Notes: generated by a model from the sequence alone, not told the origin. A DNA stretch of 30,867 nt from CAZNVB01 sp964651495 (GCA_964651495.1 CAZYWP010000017.1:1-30867), one strand, 5' to 3'. Positions 23,764 through 30,867 are shown, numbered from the stretch's first letter. Numbers and translations: made by a program.

Positions 23764-24636
23764 ATGGAATCCCTGAATCTCCCTCTCAAGTACCGCGGGC
23801 CGGCCGGCTACGGCGAGCCGGCCCAGTTCCAGCGCGGCCGGGAAAAAGCCCCGGTCAAAAGGATCCAGCGCCGGGTGCCGGTCAAGTTTAAGCACATCTT
23901 CCTCTTCTTTTTCCTCCTTTGCGGGAGTTTCTACTCGGTCATGAAGCTCTACCTCTTCCTGATCACGGGCGATCATTTCGAGGTCAAACGAACCCAGATC
24001 GTCTGCCACCGGGAATTCGTCCGGCAGGACATCCAGGCCCTGCTCGACGCCTCAAAGCTGGGCAACCTCCTGCTTCTCGACATCGGCCGGTTTCGGGACC
24101 GCTTGGAAGCCCACCGCTGGGTCAAGGAAGCGCGGCTGCGCAAGGTCTTCCCCTCATCGCTCGAAGTCGAAATCCAGGAGCGGGAGCCGGCCGCGCTCCT
24201 GGGAATCGGAGGACGGTTCATCCTCATCGATAAAGACGGCGCCTTCCTGGAAAGCCTGGTCTCGCGGGAGGGGGTCGATCTGCCACTGTTCAACGATTCC
24301 TCCCAATTCCACGAACATTACCAGGAAAAGCTCGCCCTGGCCTGGGAGTGTCTGGCCTCGCTGACACCCGGGGAAGCGGCCGGGCTGGACGCCCTCGACC
24401 TCTCCCGGACGGGCAGCGTCAGCGTCTTCTTCCCGGACCACCCGACGCGCCTGGTGCTGGGCGGCAATCATTTTGCCGAGAACCTGAGATACTACCTCTC
24501 CTCGCGCGAGAGCCTGGAGAGCCAGGCCGGCCCCCTCGAGTACGTCGACTTGAGCCTCCAGGGCCGGGTCTACCTGAAGCCGCTTCCCGCCCTGGCCAAG
24601 GCCTTCGTTTCAACCCCCAAACAAGAGGTGAAGTAA
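23764..24636 (+). CDS. ftsQ: Cell division protein FtsQ
   Basis: This 290-residue bitopic division protein has a basic cytoplasmic N-terminus of about 42 residues, one membrane helix (about 44-67) and a POTRA domain at about 72-142. The POTRA domain includes FEVKRTQIVCHREFVRQDI and HRWVKEARLRKVFPSSLEVEI, followed by REPAAL and the beta domain. FtsQ links early and late divisome proteins with FtsL and FtsB. The C-terminal half is weakly conserved but keeps LEYVDLSLQGRVYLKPL. Its start lies 2 nt after murC, and its stop overlaps the ftsA start (TAATG). Confidence 0.92.
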   Translation: MESLNLPLKYRGPAGYGEPAQFQRGREKAPVKRIQRRVPVKFKHIFLFFFLLCGSFYSVMKLYLFLITGDHFEVKRTQIVCHREFVRQDIQALLDASKLGNLLLLDIGRFRDRLEAHRWVKEARLRKVFPSSLEVEIQEREPAALLGIGGRFILIDKDGAFLESLVSREGVDLPLFNDSSQFHEHYQEKLALAWECLASLTPGEAAGLDALDLSRTGSVSVFFPDHPTRLVLGGNHFAENLRYYLSSRESLESQAGPLEYVDLSLQGRVYLKPLPALAKAFVSTPKQEVK

Positions 24637-25859
24637 TGCCCAAAAACAGCTACATCGTCGGACTGGATATCGGGACCAAGAAGGTCGCCGTCATCATCGG
24701 CGAGGTCACGGAGGACCGCAAGATCGAGGTCATCGGCATCGGGACCGCCGATTCCAAGGGGCTGCGCAAGGGGGTCGTGGTCAACCTCGAGGCCACCACC
24801 TCGGCCATCAAAAAGGCCCAGGAGGAAGCTGAGCTGATGGCCGGCGTGGAGATCGATTCCGCTTTCGTCGGCATCTCCGGCGCCCACATCAAAAGCTTCA
24901 ACAGCCGGGGAGTTATCGCCGTCTCCGGTAAGAACCGGGAGATCACGCGCGAGGACATCCGCCGCGTCCTCGACCAGTCCAAGGCGGTCTCCATCCCGCC
25001 CGACCGCGAGATCATCCACGTCATCCCCCAGGAATTCGTCGTCGACGAGCAGGACGGGATCAAATCGCCCCTGGGCATGAGCGGCATCAAGCTCGAAGTC
25101 AACGTCCACATCATCACCTCCGCCATCACCTCGGTCCAGAACCTGAAGACCTGCGTCGAGCGGGCGGAAGTCGAGATCGAGGAGATCGTCCTCAACCAGA
25201 TCGCCACCTCCGCCTCGGTCCTGACCCACGACGAAAAAGAGCTGGGCGTCGGGCTCATCGACATCGGCGCCGGGACCACCGAAGTGGCCATTTTCGAGCG
25301 GGGCAGCCTCTGGTACACCTCGGTCATCCCGATCGGCGGCGACAACTTCACCAACGACATCGCCGTGGGACTGCGGACGCCGATCCCCGAGGCCGAGAAG
25401 ATCAAGAAGAAATTCGGCTGCGTCTCGGGCCCGGCCACGGACGAGCAGGAGACGATCGAAGTCCCCTCGGTGGGAAAGGTGCGAAAACCCAGGGTCCTCT
25501 CCCGCCAGATCCTGGCCGACATCATCCAGCCTCGGGCGGAAGAGATCTTCCGCCTGGTCGACGGCGACATCAAGCGGATGGGCTACGAAAAATCGCTGAA
25601 TTCAGGGGTCGTCCTCACCGGCGGCACGGCCCTCCTGGAAGGGCTGGAGGAGGTCGCTGAGGAGATTTTCGACCTCCCGGTGCGGCGGGGGGACCCGACC
25701 GGAGTCGGAGGTCTGATCGACCGGGTGAGCACACCGGACTATGCCACCTCTGTCGGCCTGATCCTCCACGGGTTCGGCCAATGGCAGGAGCGCGGCAGGT
25801 CTCAAGATAAAAAGAAAGGCCTTTGGGTCAAAATGCGCGATTGGCTCAAGGAGTCATAG
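24636..25859 (+). CDS. ftsA: Cell division protein FtsA
   Basis: This 407-residue actin-like ATPase tethers FtsZ to the membrane and recruits later division proteins. Nucleotide-binding motifs are visible: phosphate-1 GLDIGTKKVAVIIGE (about 9-23), phosphate-2 GLIDIGAGTTEVAIF and adenosine-binding SGVVLTGGTALLEG. The family-specific 1C domain lies at about 84-162. The extreme C-terminus, GLWVKMRDWLKES, is the amphipathic membrane-targeting helix expected of FtsA. The start was set at 24636 (MPKNSYIVGLDIG), overlapping the ftsQ stop by 1 nt. The frame is open further upstream, but that part belongs to ftsQ in another phase. Confidence 0.96.
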   Translation: MPKNSYIVGLDIGTKKVAVIIGEVTEDRKIEVIGIGTADSKGLRKGVVVNLEATTSAIKKAQEEAELMAGVEIDSAFVGISGAHIKSFNSRGVIAVSGKNREITREDIRRVLDQSKAVSIPPDREIIHVIPQEFVVDEQDGIKSPLGMSGIKLEVNVHIITSAITSVQNLKTCVERAEVEIEEIVLNQIATSASVLTHDEKELGVGLIDIGAGTTEVAIFERGSLWYTSVIPIGGDNFTNDIAVGLRTPIPEAEKIKKKFGCVSGPATDEQETIEVPSVGKVRKPRVLSRQILADIIQPRAEEIFRLVDGDIKRMGYEKSLNSGVVLTGGTALLEGLEEVAEEIFDLPVRRGDPTGVGGLIDRVSTPDYATSVGLILHGFGQWQERGRSQDKKKGLWVKMRDWLKES

Positions 25860-25874
25860 GAGAGAGGAGGCAAA

Positions 25875-27086
25875 ATGATTGACGACATCAGCAGCAAACT
25901 GAAATTTCATTTGGTCGAGGAGGGGATCGGCGCCAAGATCAAGGTCGTCGGCATCGGAGGCGGCGGGGGCAATGCCGTCAACCGGATGATCGAGGCCGGG
26001 ATCGAGGGCGTCGACTTTATCGCCGTCAACACGGACGTCCAGGCCCTCAACAGCAACAGGGCCGGTGCGAAAGTGCAAATCGGCAACCAGGTGACCAAGG
26101 GCCTGGGCTCGGGAGGACGGCCCGAGACGGGAAAGCAAGCGGCCATGGAGGACACCGAGAAGCTGATCGAGCTCATCCAGGGCGCGGACATGGTCTTCCT
26201 GACCACAGGTCTCGGCGGAGGCACCGGGACGGGAGCGACGCCGGTCCTGGCCAACCTGGCTTCGGAGATGGACATCCTGGCCATCGCCATCATCACCCTG
26301 CCGTTCGAGTTCGAGGGCCGGGTGCGCGCCAAGCAGGCCCAGGAAGGCCTGAAAGAGCTCAAATCGGCCGTCGACACGGTGATCTCGATTCCCAACGAGC
26401 GGCTCCTCCAGACCGTCAACCTCGACACCTCCATCCAGGACGCCTTCAAGATGGCCGACGACATTCTCCGGCAGGCGGTCCAGGGCATCAGCGACCTCAT
26501 CACCAAGCCGGGGTTGATCAACCTCGACTTCGCCGACGTCAAATCGATCATGAAGGGGATGGGCATGGCCTTCATGGGGACGGGCATCGCCTCCGGCGAA
26601 AACAGGGCCATGGACGCGGCCCAGAAGGCGATCTCGAGCCCGCTGCTCGTGGACACTTCCATCGAGGGCGCCAAGGGGGTGCTCATCAACATCACCGGCG
26701 GAAAGGACCTGACCCTGCACGAAGTGTCCAAGGCCTCAGACCTCATCCACCGGATGGCCCACCCCGAAGCGAACATCATTTTCGGAACGGTGATCGACAA
26801 TTCGATGAAGGAAATGGTCAAAGTCACGGTCATCGCCACCGGGTTCGATGCGGTCAAGGAAAAAGAAGAGATGATGACCGAGGGCTATGCCCTCCCGCAC
26901 AAGCCCGCTCCCCCGCCGTTTCAGGTCCAGACCGATACGCCCCCCTTCGTCTTCGAGCCCCAGGACCGGCCGTCGATCTGGGAGCCGCCGGTCTGGGAAA
27001 AGCAGTTCGAGCCCTACGAGACCCCGACCTTCATCCGCCGCAGCAAGCAGTCTTCGCTGAGAAAACATCCCAATGATCTCGGCTGA
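25875..27086 (+). CDS. ftsZ: Cell division GTPase FtsZ
   Basis: This 403-residue tubulin homologue forms the Z ring. The N-terminal KVVGIGGGGGNAVNRM block lies at about 23-38, the tubulin signature GGGTGTG at 114-120, and the T7 synergy loop NLDFADVKSI at 216-225, with Asp218 and Asp221 for GTP hydrolysis. A Pro-rich linker (about 340-380) leads to the conserved C-terminal peptide TPTFIRRSK (383-391), which binds FtsA. A 12-residue basic tail follows that peptide, longer than is common. AGGAGG at 25865-25870 gives a good ribosome-binding site, and the 15-nt gap before ftsZ is the widest in the cluster. Its last 14 nt also encode the start of hutI. Confidence 0.98.
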   Translation: MIDDISSKLKFHLVEEGIGAKIKVVGIGGGGGNAVNRMIEAGIEGVDFIAVNTDVQALNSNRAGAKVQIGNQVTKGLGSGGRPETGKQAAMEDTEKLIELIQGADMVFLTTGLGGGTGTGATPVLANLASEMDILAIAIITLPFEFEGRVRAKQAQEGLKELKSAVDTVISIPNERLLQTVNLDTSIQDAFKMADDILRQAVQGISDLITKPGLINLDFADVKSIMKGMGMAFMGTGIASGENRAMDAAQKAISSPLLVDTSIEGAKGVLINITGGKDLTLHEVSKASDLIHRMAHPEANIIFGTVIDNSMKEMVKVTVIATGFDAVKEKEEMMTEGYALPHKPAPPPFQVQTDTPPFVFEPQDRPSIWEPPVWEKQFEPYETPTFIRRSKQSSLRKHPNDLG

Positions 27087-28344
27087 TTTGGTCGTCGAGG
27101 ACTGCCGCCAGCTCCTAACCTGCGCCGGGCCGATCCCGAAGAGGAAAGAGGCCCTTCAGGACGTCGGGCTGACGAAGAGGGCCTGGATCGCCTCCTCCCG
27201 GGGCCTGATCGTCTTCGTCGGCCGGGAAAAAGAATTCAAAGCCCGGGTCAGGACGAAAAAAGCGGCGGTCCGGGTCGACGCCGGCGGCCTGGTCGGGCTC
27301 CCGGGGTTCGTAGATTCCCACACCCATCTTCCCTTCGCCGGGAACCGCGTCGAAGAGTTCCGGCTGCGGCTCCGTGGTTTCACCTACCAGCAACTGGCCG
27401 CCAAGGGGATGGGTATTCAGACTACGGTCGGGGCCACGCGCCGGGCGACCAAGCGCGACCTCCTCTCTCTCTGTCTGGCGCGGCTTGACCGGATGCTTCT
27501 CCACGGGGCGACCACGGTCGAAGCAAAGAGCGGCTACGGACTCAACCTGCGCGACGAAATCAAGCAGCTCGAGGCCGTAGAAGAGGCGGCCGGGCGCCAT
27601 CCGGTTGATATCGTCCCCACATTCATGGGAGCGCACGACATCCCCAAAGAATACAAGGACCGGAAGAGCGCCTACATCAAACTCCTGATCGAGAAGATCA
27701 TGCCTGAGGTGAAGAAGAGGAAGCTGGCGGAGTTCTTCGATATTTTTTGTGAGGAGGGAGTCTACTCTGTTGACGATACGCGGCGGCTGGTCGAAGAGGC
27801 CAAGAGCGCCGGTTTCAAGATCAGGATCCACGCCGATGAATTCGCTGCCTTAGGAGGGGCCGCGCTGGCTGCGGAAGTCGGCGCGGCCTCCGCCGATCAT
27901 CTGATCAACATCACGCCGGAGGGTATTCAGGCGCTGGCGGGAAGTAAGACAGTCGCCACTCTTCTTCCCGGTGTGTCTTTTTTTCTGATGATGGACAGGC
28001 GGGCGCCGGCGAGGAAGCTCATCGAGGAAGGGGCGATCGTGGCCTTGGCTTCAGACTTCAACCCCGGGAGCTCGCATATCAGCTCCATGCTGTTCGTCCT
28101 CCAGCTCGGCGTCTTCCTGCTCAAGCTGAGCATCGAGGAGGCGATCAACGCGGTGACGGCCAATGCGGCTTATGCGCTCCGCCGGAACGAGAGCGTCGGC
28201 AGCCTCGAAGTCGGGAAAAAAATGGACCTCCTGCTCTGCGACATCCCCGACTACCCCTCTCTTGTCTATCAGCCCGGCTGGAATCCCATCCGCCACGTCA
28301 TCAAGAACGGCCGGGTCGTCGTCCGCGACGGCCTCCGGGTCTGA
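27073..28344 (+). CDS. hutI: Imidazolonepropionase
   Basis: This 423-residue amidohydrolase-fold enzyme opens imidazolone-5-propionate to N-formimino-L-glutamate, the third step of histidine degradation. Metal and active-site residues visible are His83 and His85 (DSHTH), KSGYGL (152-157), His188 (GAHDIP), His253 (HADEF), His276 (ADHL) and Asp328 in ASDFNPGS. The R-x-R-G-x-T-Y-Q block at about 99-106 is also characteristic. The ATG at 27073 lies inside the last five codons of ftsZ in another frame (14-nt overlap), with no independent promoter visible, so it appears to be expressed with the division operon. No other hut gene is present in the window. Family assignment is firm; the operon membership is an inference from spacing. 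Confidence 0.94.
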   Translation: MISADLVVEDCRQLLTCAGPIPKRKEALQDVGLTKRAWIASSRGLIVFVGREKEFKARVRTKKAAVRVDAGGLVGLPGFVDSHTHLPFAGNRVEEFRLRLRGFTYQQLAAKGMGIQTTVGATRRATKRDLLSLCLARLDRMLLHGATTVEAKSGYGLNLRDEIKQLEAVEEAAGRHPVDIVPTFMGAHDIPKEYKDRKSAYIKLLIEKIMPEVKKRKLAEFFDIFCEEGVYSVDDTRRLVEEAKSAGFKIRIHADEFAALGGAALAAEVGAASADHLINITPEGIQALAGSKTVATLLPGVSFFLMMDRRAPARKLIEEGAIVALASDFNPGSSHISSMLFVLQLGVFLLKLSIEEAINAVTANAAYALRRNESVGSLEVGKKMDLLLCDIPDYPSLVYQPGWNPIRHVIKNGRVVVRDGLRV

Positions 28345-28371
28345 ATCCCCTTCTCGGATTGGCTATCGAGC

Positions 28372-28548
28372 TCAGTCCATCATGCCGTCGCCGTCCCAGT
28401 CAGTTGCTTTCACCAGGACATAGAAGGGCTCTTGAAACGTATAGTAGAGCGTGGATCCCTGCGTTTCTGAACTGACAACAACGGTTGTCGCGACCATCTC
28501 TTTTTTGTCAACTTCTGTTAGATTTCTTGGCGAGGGGACCGGGCTCAT
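28372..28548 (-). pseudogene. C-terminal remnant of a host gene next to the IS element
   Basis: A minus-strand frame of 58 codons (ATG complement of 28546-28548, stop complement of 28372-28374) reads like real coding sequence in its last 50 residues. It includes VATTVVVSSETQGSTLYYTF and ends in TDWDGDGMMD, an Asp-rich calcium-loop-like tail. Just upstream on its own strand the frame soon meets a stop, in DNA that probably belongs to the IS element. The simplest reading is the 3' end of a gene truncated by insertion. It converges on hutI with 27 nt between stops. No family can be named. It could instead be a tiny intact gene, but no ribosome-binding site supports its ATG. Confidence 0.45.
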
Positions 28549-28619
28549 GTTCGATTGTTTCCAGAGGAAAGGACATCCGAAGCCTCATCTGGCCTGTTTC
28601 CTGAATCTTTGTCCTTGCT

Positions 28620-29888
28620 GTGGCAGGAGTTTACCGCCCGCGACATCCAGAGCGCACCGTCCTCTACCGGGTGCTCTTTCACTATTTTGAAAGGTTCCTG
28701 ACCGAGTATGAGCAATGTTTCGAGAAAGGGTACGGCTTCCTCCGGCCCATCATCAAAGAAGTCGTGGAGCGCTATCTTGACTGCGGCAATCCCCGTTGCG
28801 GGTTTGATCGCATCCGCTGTCCTTCCTGTGGAGAAGAGAGGTTATTGATGTTTTCCTGTCGCACCAGGGGGTTCTGCCCCTCTTGCCATTCGAAGAGGCT
28901 TGAGGAATGGGGCGAATGGATGAGAGAAGAGCTTCTCCTTGATGTCCCCCATCGCCAGGTCGTCTTTGTCATCCCTAAGATGCTGCGGATTTTCTTCAAG
29001 TACAAGCGCCGGCTTCTTGGAGATCTTTGTCAGGCAGCTGTCCAGGCCCTCCTCATGTACTTCCAGGCCACAACCGGCTCACAGCTTCGCCCCGGAGTGG
29101 TGGCCGTTATCCAGTCGTTCGGAAAGAAAATCAATTTTCATCCGCATGCCCACCTCTTGGCGACAGAAGGAGGGGTGGATGAGGAAGGCCGGTTCCACCA
29201 TGTCCCCGCTTTTTCCGACGGTCTCCTGGCTCAGTTTTTCTCTCGGGAGCTCTTCGCTCGTCTCCTCGAAGAGGAACTCATCTCAGAGGACCTGGTTGAG
29301 AAAATCTCAGACTGGCGCCACTCGGGCTTCTCGGTTCACAGCAAGGTCCGGGCCAAGACTAAGAAAGAGGCCGAGCGAGTGGGAAAGTACATGATTCGGC
29401 CGCTCCTTTCCCTGGAACGCCTCTCCCTCGATGAAAAGGAAGGCCAGGTCTGCTACCGGTATGGGGAAGGCGCAGAAGAGCTGGAGCGGATGGACTACCT
29501 GGAGTTCATCGCCCGGGTAACCTCTCATATCCCTGACAAGGGGCAGGTGACGATTCGTTACTTCGGCCTGTACGCCAATGCTCATCGGGGGAAAGTGCGC
29601 AAGTCAGAGGCGGCGGGCAAGCCCGTCATCATCGAGGAGGAATGCCCGAGGATCCCCCGCAGGGGCTGGGCCGAGATGATCCGTAAAGTGTACGAGATCG
29701 ATCCCTTGACCTGCCCCCAATGCGCGGGCACGATGAAGGTCATCGCCTTCCTCACGGATTTCTCCGTGGTGGACAGAATCATCAGCCACCTCAAGCTGAC
29801 CTTCGTGGCAGCGAAACCTCCCCCGCCTCGGGTCGCTTATCAAGAAGTCCTGATGGCCGCCGAGACTTCGGCCGAATATTTTTCGTAA
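28620..29888 (+). CDS. IS91-family (HUH/Y-type) rolling-circle transposase
   Basis: This 422-residue protein has an N-terminal zinc-binding region (about 55-92) with CPSC at 67-70 and CPSC at 86-89. The HUH metal motif is in NFHPHAHLL (His176 and His178), and one catalytic-type tyrosine sits in the GKYMIR helix (Tyr257). A C-terminal CPQC pair is at about 365-368, in the conserved DPLTCPQCAGTMKVIAF block. These are features of the transposase_Zn-binding plus Y2_Tnp family. Such enzymes nick one strand and transpose by rolling circle. The start is uncertain: GTG at 28620 is the only usable codon before the conserved YRPR segment, as an in-frame stop lies at 28602-28604, and it has no ribosome-binding site. 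Length is full for the family, so it may be active. Confidence 0.9.
   Translation: MAGVYRPRHPERTVLYRVLFHYFERFLTEYEQCFEKGYGFLRPIIKEVVERYLDCGNPRCGFDRIRCPSCGEERLLMFSCRTRGFCPSCHSKRLEEWGEWMREELLLDVPHRQVVFVIPKMLRIFFKYKRRLLGDLCQAAVQALLMYFQATTGSQLRPGVVAVIQSFGKKINFHPHAHLLATEGGVDEEGRFHHVPAFSDGLLAQFFSRELFARLLEEELISEDLVEKISDWRHSGFSVHSKVRAKTKKEAERVGKYMIRPLLSLERLSLDEKEGQVCYRYGEGAEELERMDYLEFIARVTSHIPDKGQVTIRYFGLYANAHRGKVRKSEAAGKPVIIEEECPRIPRRGWAEMIRKVYEIDPLTCPQCAGTMKVIAFLTDFSVVDRIISHLKLTFVAAKPPPPRVAYQEVLMAAETSAEYFS
29814..29868 (+). repeat. 55-bp exact direct repeat, copy A (inside transposase gene)
   Basis: These 55 bases, covering codons from Lys399 to Thr416 of the transposase, recur without mismatch at 30813-30867, exactly 999 bp downstream. 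The bases immediately to the left differ between the copies (GCG here, GTC there). Confidence 0.97.
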
Positions 29889-30010
29889 TTCTTTCCTTGG
29901 CCTGGAGGAGAGGTCTGGCTGATTTTCGGTGCTTTTATGCTTCCCTTCGTCTTCTATGCCCACCTTCCGCTGTTTTGAGTTCAACTTGACGTCCCCGCAT
30001 ATCACGTTTT

Positions 30011-30025
30011 ATCATCCATGATGAT
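30011..30025. repeat. Perfect hairpin near the presumed right end of the IS element
   Basis: ATCATC (30011-30016), loop CAT, GATGAT (30020-30025). No T-tract follows, so it is not a terminator. Its place about 120 nt beyond the transposase stop suits a subterminal palindrome of an IS91-type origin end. Confidence 0.5.
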
Positions 30026-30048
30026 GCGAAAAGGCAAAACTGGCGCAT

Positions 30049-30394
30049 GAACGCTCATCCAGCCAGCGCAGCGGAAAAGCAATCTCTTATTATCACACAC
30101 TCGGGGAAATACTGCTTTGGCAAGACACCATGGCAGCCTTTTCTAGATAGTAAGCACCTAGCAGATGAGAAGATGCTAGACAAGTTACAGCCGACAAACA
30201 GTGCTGTCAGAGAGGTCTCAAGTGTCAGATGATGTCTTGGCTACTACAAGTAAGTGTAGAGGATGTTCTCTTATCCGCATACATCTTTGTAGCAGATAAT
30301 GATTTGAGGTTCACCTTTCCTCCCGATCTAGTTATCAGTGGAGGAGAGTAGCTCGCACATATAAGGCCCCGCTAACCCTACGCCAATCCTAGCT
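30049..30394. other. AT-richer stretch with no supportable gene
   Basis: This 346-nt stretch is clearly less GC-rich than the first 29 kb. A 61-codon plus-strand frame at 30047-30232 starts at an ATG with only a weak AAGG upstream and shows no recognisable features. Minus-strand frames also stay open for short distances, so neither is convincing. A 6-bp inverted repeat, CTAGCA (30158-30163) and TGCTAG (30174-30179), is present. No tRNA-like T-loop or CRISPR-like repeat was seen. Confidence 0.5.
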
Positions 30395-30613
30395 CTATTT
30401 CAGCATCTGGCTCAGTTTCATCACTACCACGGCAGCAACGAACCAAATAGCAATATACACAAATTGCAGTGCGAGTTGCGCCATGTCATTGCCAGTACCA
30501 GTGAACCCAGTTACTGCGAACCAAACATACATCCTCGATATCAGCCCAAGAATCCCACCAAGAAACAGAATACAAGCGGTTACGTTCGCCAAAGCTTTAA
30601 ACATTTTTGCCAT
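30395..30613 (-). CDS. Small membrane protein with two predicted helices, function unknown
   Basis: This 72-residue protein has two hydrophobic segments (about 8-30 and 45-66) separated by a short polar loop containing TGFTGTGNDMAQ, and ends in KLSQMLK. I do not recognise a family. The start at 30613 is chosen because AGGAGGAGC lies just upstream with normal spacing. Three further in-frame ATGs upstream, the longest giving 105 codons, lack such a site and would add a very basic, non-conserved-looking tail. A near-consensus promoter lies at 30692-30720. The gene sits in AT-richer DNA between the IS element and the second IS fragment, which suggests an accessory, possibly acquired, gene. Toxin-like or stress membrane peptides are possible, but nothing in the sequence proves either. 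Confidence 0.65.
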   Translation of the reverse strand: MAKMFKALANVTACILFLGGILGLISRMYVWFAVTGFTGTGNDMAQLALQFVYIAIWFVAAVVVMKLSQMLK

Positions 30614-30691
30614 TTTGCTCCTCCTAAAACTGGTCGTTCTTGACTTTCTGTTAAAGTCCCCTTGATAGCTCATGCGTCTAGAAGCAACTAA

Positions 30692-30720
30692 ATTGTATTC
30701 TTGCTTTAACATAATATCAA
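30692..30720 (-). promoter_or_regulatory. Promoter for the small membrane protein gene
   Basis: On the minus strand TTGATA (complement of 30715-30720, five of six) and TACAAT (complement of 30692-30697, five of six) are separated by 17 nt. The predicted leader is about 70 nt and ends in AGGAGG before the ATG at 30613. Confidence 0.5.
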
Positions 30721-30812
30721 GCGGTTAGAGAGAAACACAGAATGTTCGTGTCGGTTCAACATAATCCTCTTTCCAGCCTAATCTTACTACCGTGAACAAA
30801 CATCGGGATGTC

Positions 30813-30867
30813 AAACCTCCCCCGCCTCGGGTCGCTTATCAAGAAGTCCTGATGGCCGCCGAGACTT
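30813..30867 (+). repeat. 55-bp exact direct repeat, copy B (second transposase fragment at window end)
   Basis: This is identical to 29814-29868 and runs to the last base of the window. It encodes the same transposase tail (KPPPPRVAYQEVLMAAET). The reading frame stays open leftwards past a GTG at 30792, so it is a 5'-truncated or rearranged copy, or an assembly-graph overlap. Confidence 0.9.

Larger units (their letters stand above)
28549..30048 (+). mobile_element. IS91-family insertion sequence, ends approximate
   Basis: The transposase at 28620-29888 defines the element; the ends are estimates. On the left, host-like minus-strand coding stops being credible around 28510-28550. On the right, a perfect hairpin at 30011-30025 followed 23 nt later by GAAC (30049-30052) resembles the hairpin-plus-tetranucleotide arrangement of IS91-type replication-origin ends. 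Base composition becomes visibly AT-richer beyond about 30050. IS91 elements move by rolling-circle replication and make no target duplication, so the ends cannot be confirmed from one copy. Confidence 0.5.

Noticed and set aside
28508..29988. TCAACTT at 28508-28514 and again at 29982-29988 as a possible 7-bp target duplication around the IS
   Set aside because: IS91-type elements do not make target duplications, and the host reading frame does not continue across the two sites. A 7-bp match at this distance is likely chance.
30047..30232. 61-codon plus-strand frame after the IS element
   Set aside because: Weak start context and no family resemblance; it overlaps the presumed IS end. Not enough to call a gene.
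1..30867. tRNA, rRNA or CRISPR arrays
   Set aside because: No tRNA-like T-loop and acceptor combination, no rRNA-like block and no regularly spaced short repeats were found on reading the sequence; the only spaced repeats are the three MraZ boxes.

Overview
The window is about 31 kb of mostly GC-rich, tightly packed bacterial DNA. It looks like a chromosomal contig with peptidoglycan-making, probably Gram-negative-type cell biology. MurE carries the DNPR motif of meso-diaminopimelate-adding ligases, and there is a periplasmic-type cyclophilin, several signal-peptide hydrolases and a complete dcw division cluster. The mix of secreted M28 peptidases, a FecR/DUF6600-type protein and an archaeal-type fructose-bisphosphate aldolase/phosphatase would fit a deep lineage such as Acidobacteriota or the Aminicenantes (OP8). 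That placement is inference, because no rRNA or tRNA is present to test it.

Region 1 (1-9.2 kb) is an envelope and secretion neighbourhood. On the minus strand are the start of a cut-off exported or membrane protein, an iron-type alcohol dehydrogenase, and an M28 peptidase that is translationally coupled to it by an ATGA overlap. Divergent from these on the plus strand are a periplasmic cyclophilin, a second M28 peptidase and a membrane-anchored M23 peptidase closed by an intrinsic terminator. A convergent minus-strand gene then encodes a secreted FecR/DUF6600 protein with a strikingly tryptophan-rich middle.

Region 2 (9.3-11.3 kb) is metabolic: bifunctional fructose-1,6-bisphosphate aldolase/phosphatase, a Nudix hydrolase, and a small DUF2007-like protein. 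Good sigma-70-like promoters are visible in front of the first of these and, less fully, the third.

Region 3 (11.3-28.3 kb) is the dcw cluster in the order mraZ-rsmH-ftsL-ftsI-murE-murF-mraY-murD-ftsW-murG-murC-ftsQ-ftsA-ftsZ, followed by hutI, which overlaps the end of ftsZ out of frame. Nearly all junctions are 1-14 nt overlaps or gaps of 15 nt or less, so this is probably one long operon. It is driven by a strong promoter at 11366-11394 and controlled by three 10-bp-spaced TGGGA boxes, a classic MraZ operator, that fill the whole mraZ leader. The genes build lipid II (MurC-F, MraY, MurG), polymerise and crosslink it at the septum (FtsW, FtsI, with FtsQ and FtsL) and position the machine (FtsZ, FtsA). 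murB and ddl, often found in this cluster, are absent from it.

Region 4 (28.3-30.9 kb) is mobile and accessory. It holds an IS91-family transposase next to a 58-codon remnant of a minus-strand host gene, then visibly AT-richer DNA carrying a small two-helix membrane protein gene with its own good promoter. The last 55 bases of the window exactly repeat the 3' part of the transposase gene, so the window (probably the contig) ends inside a second copy of the element.
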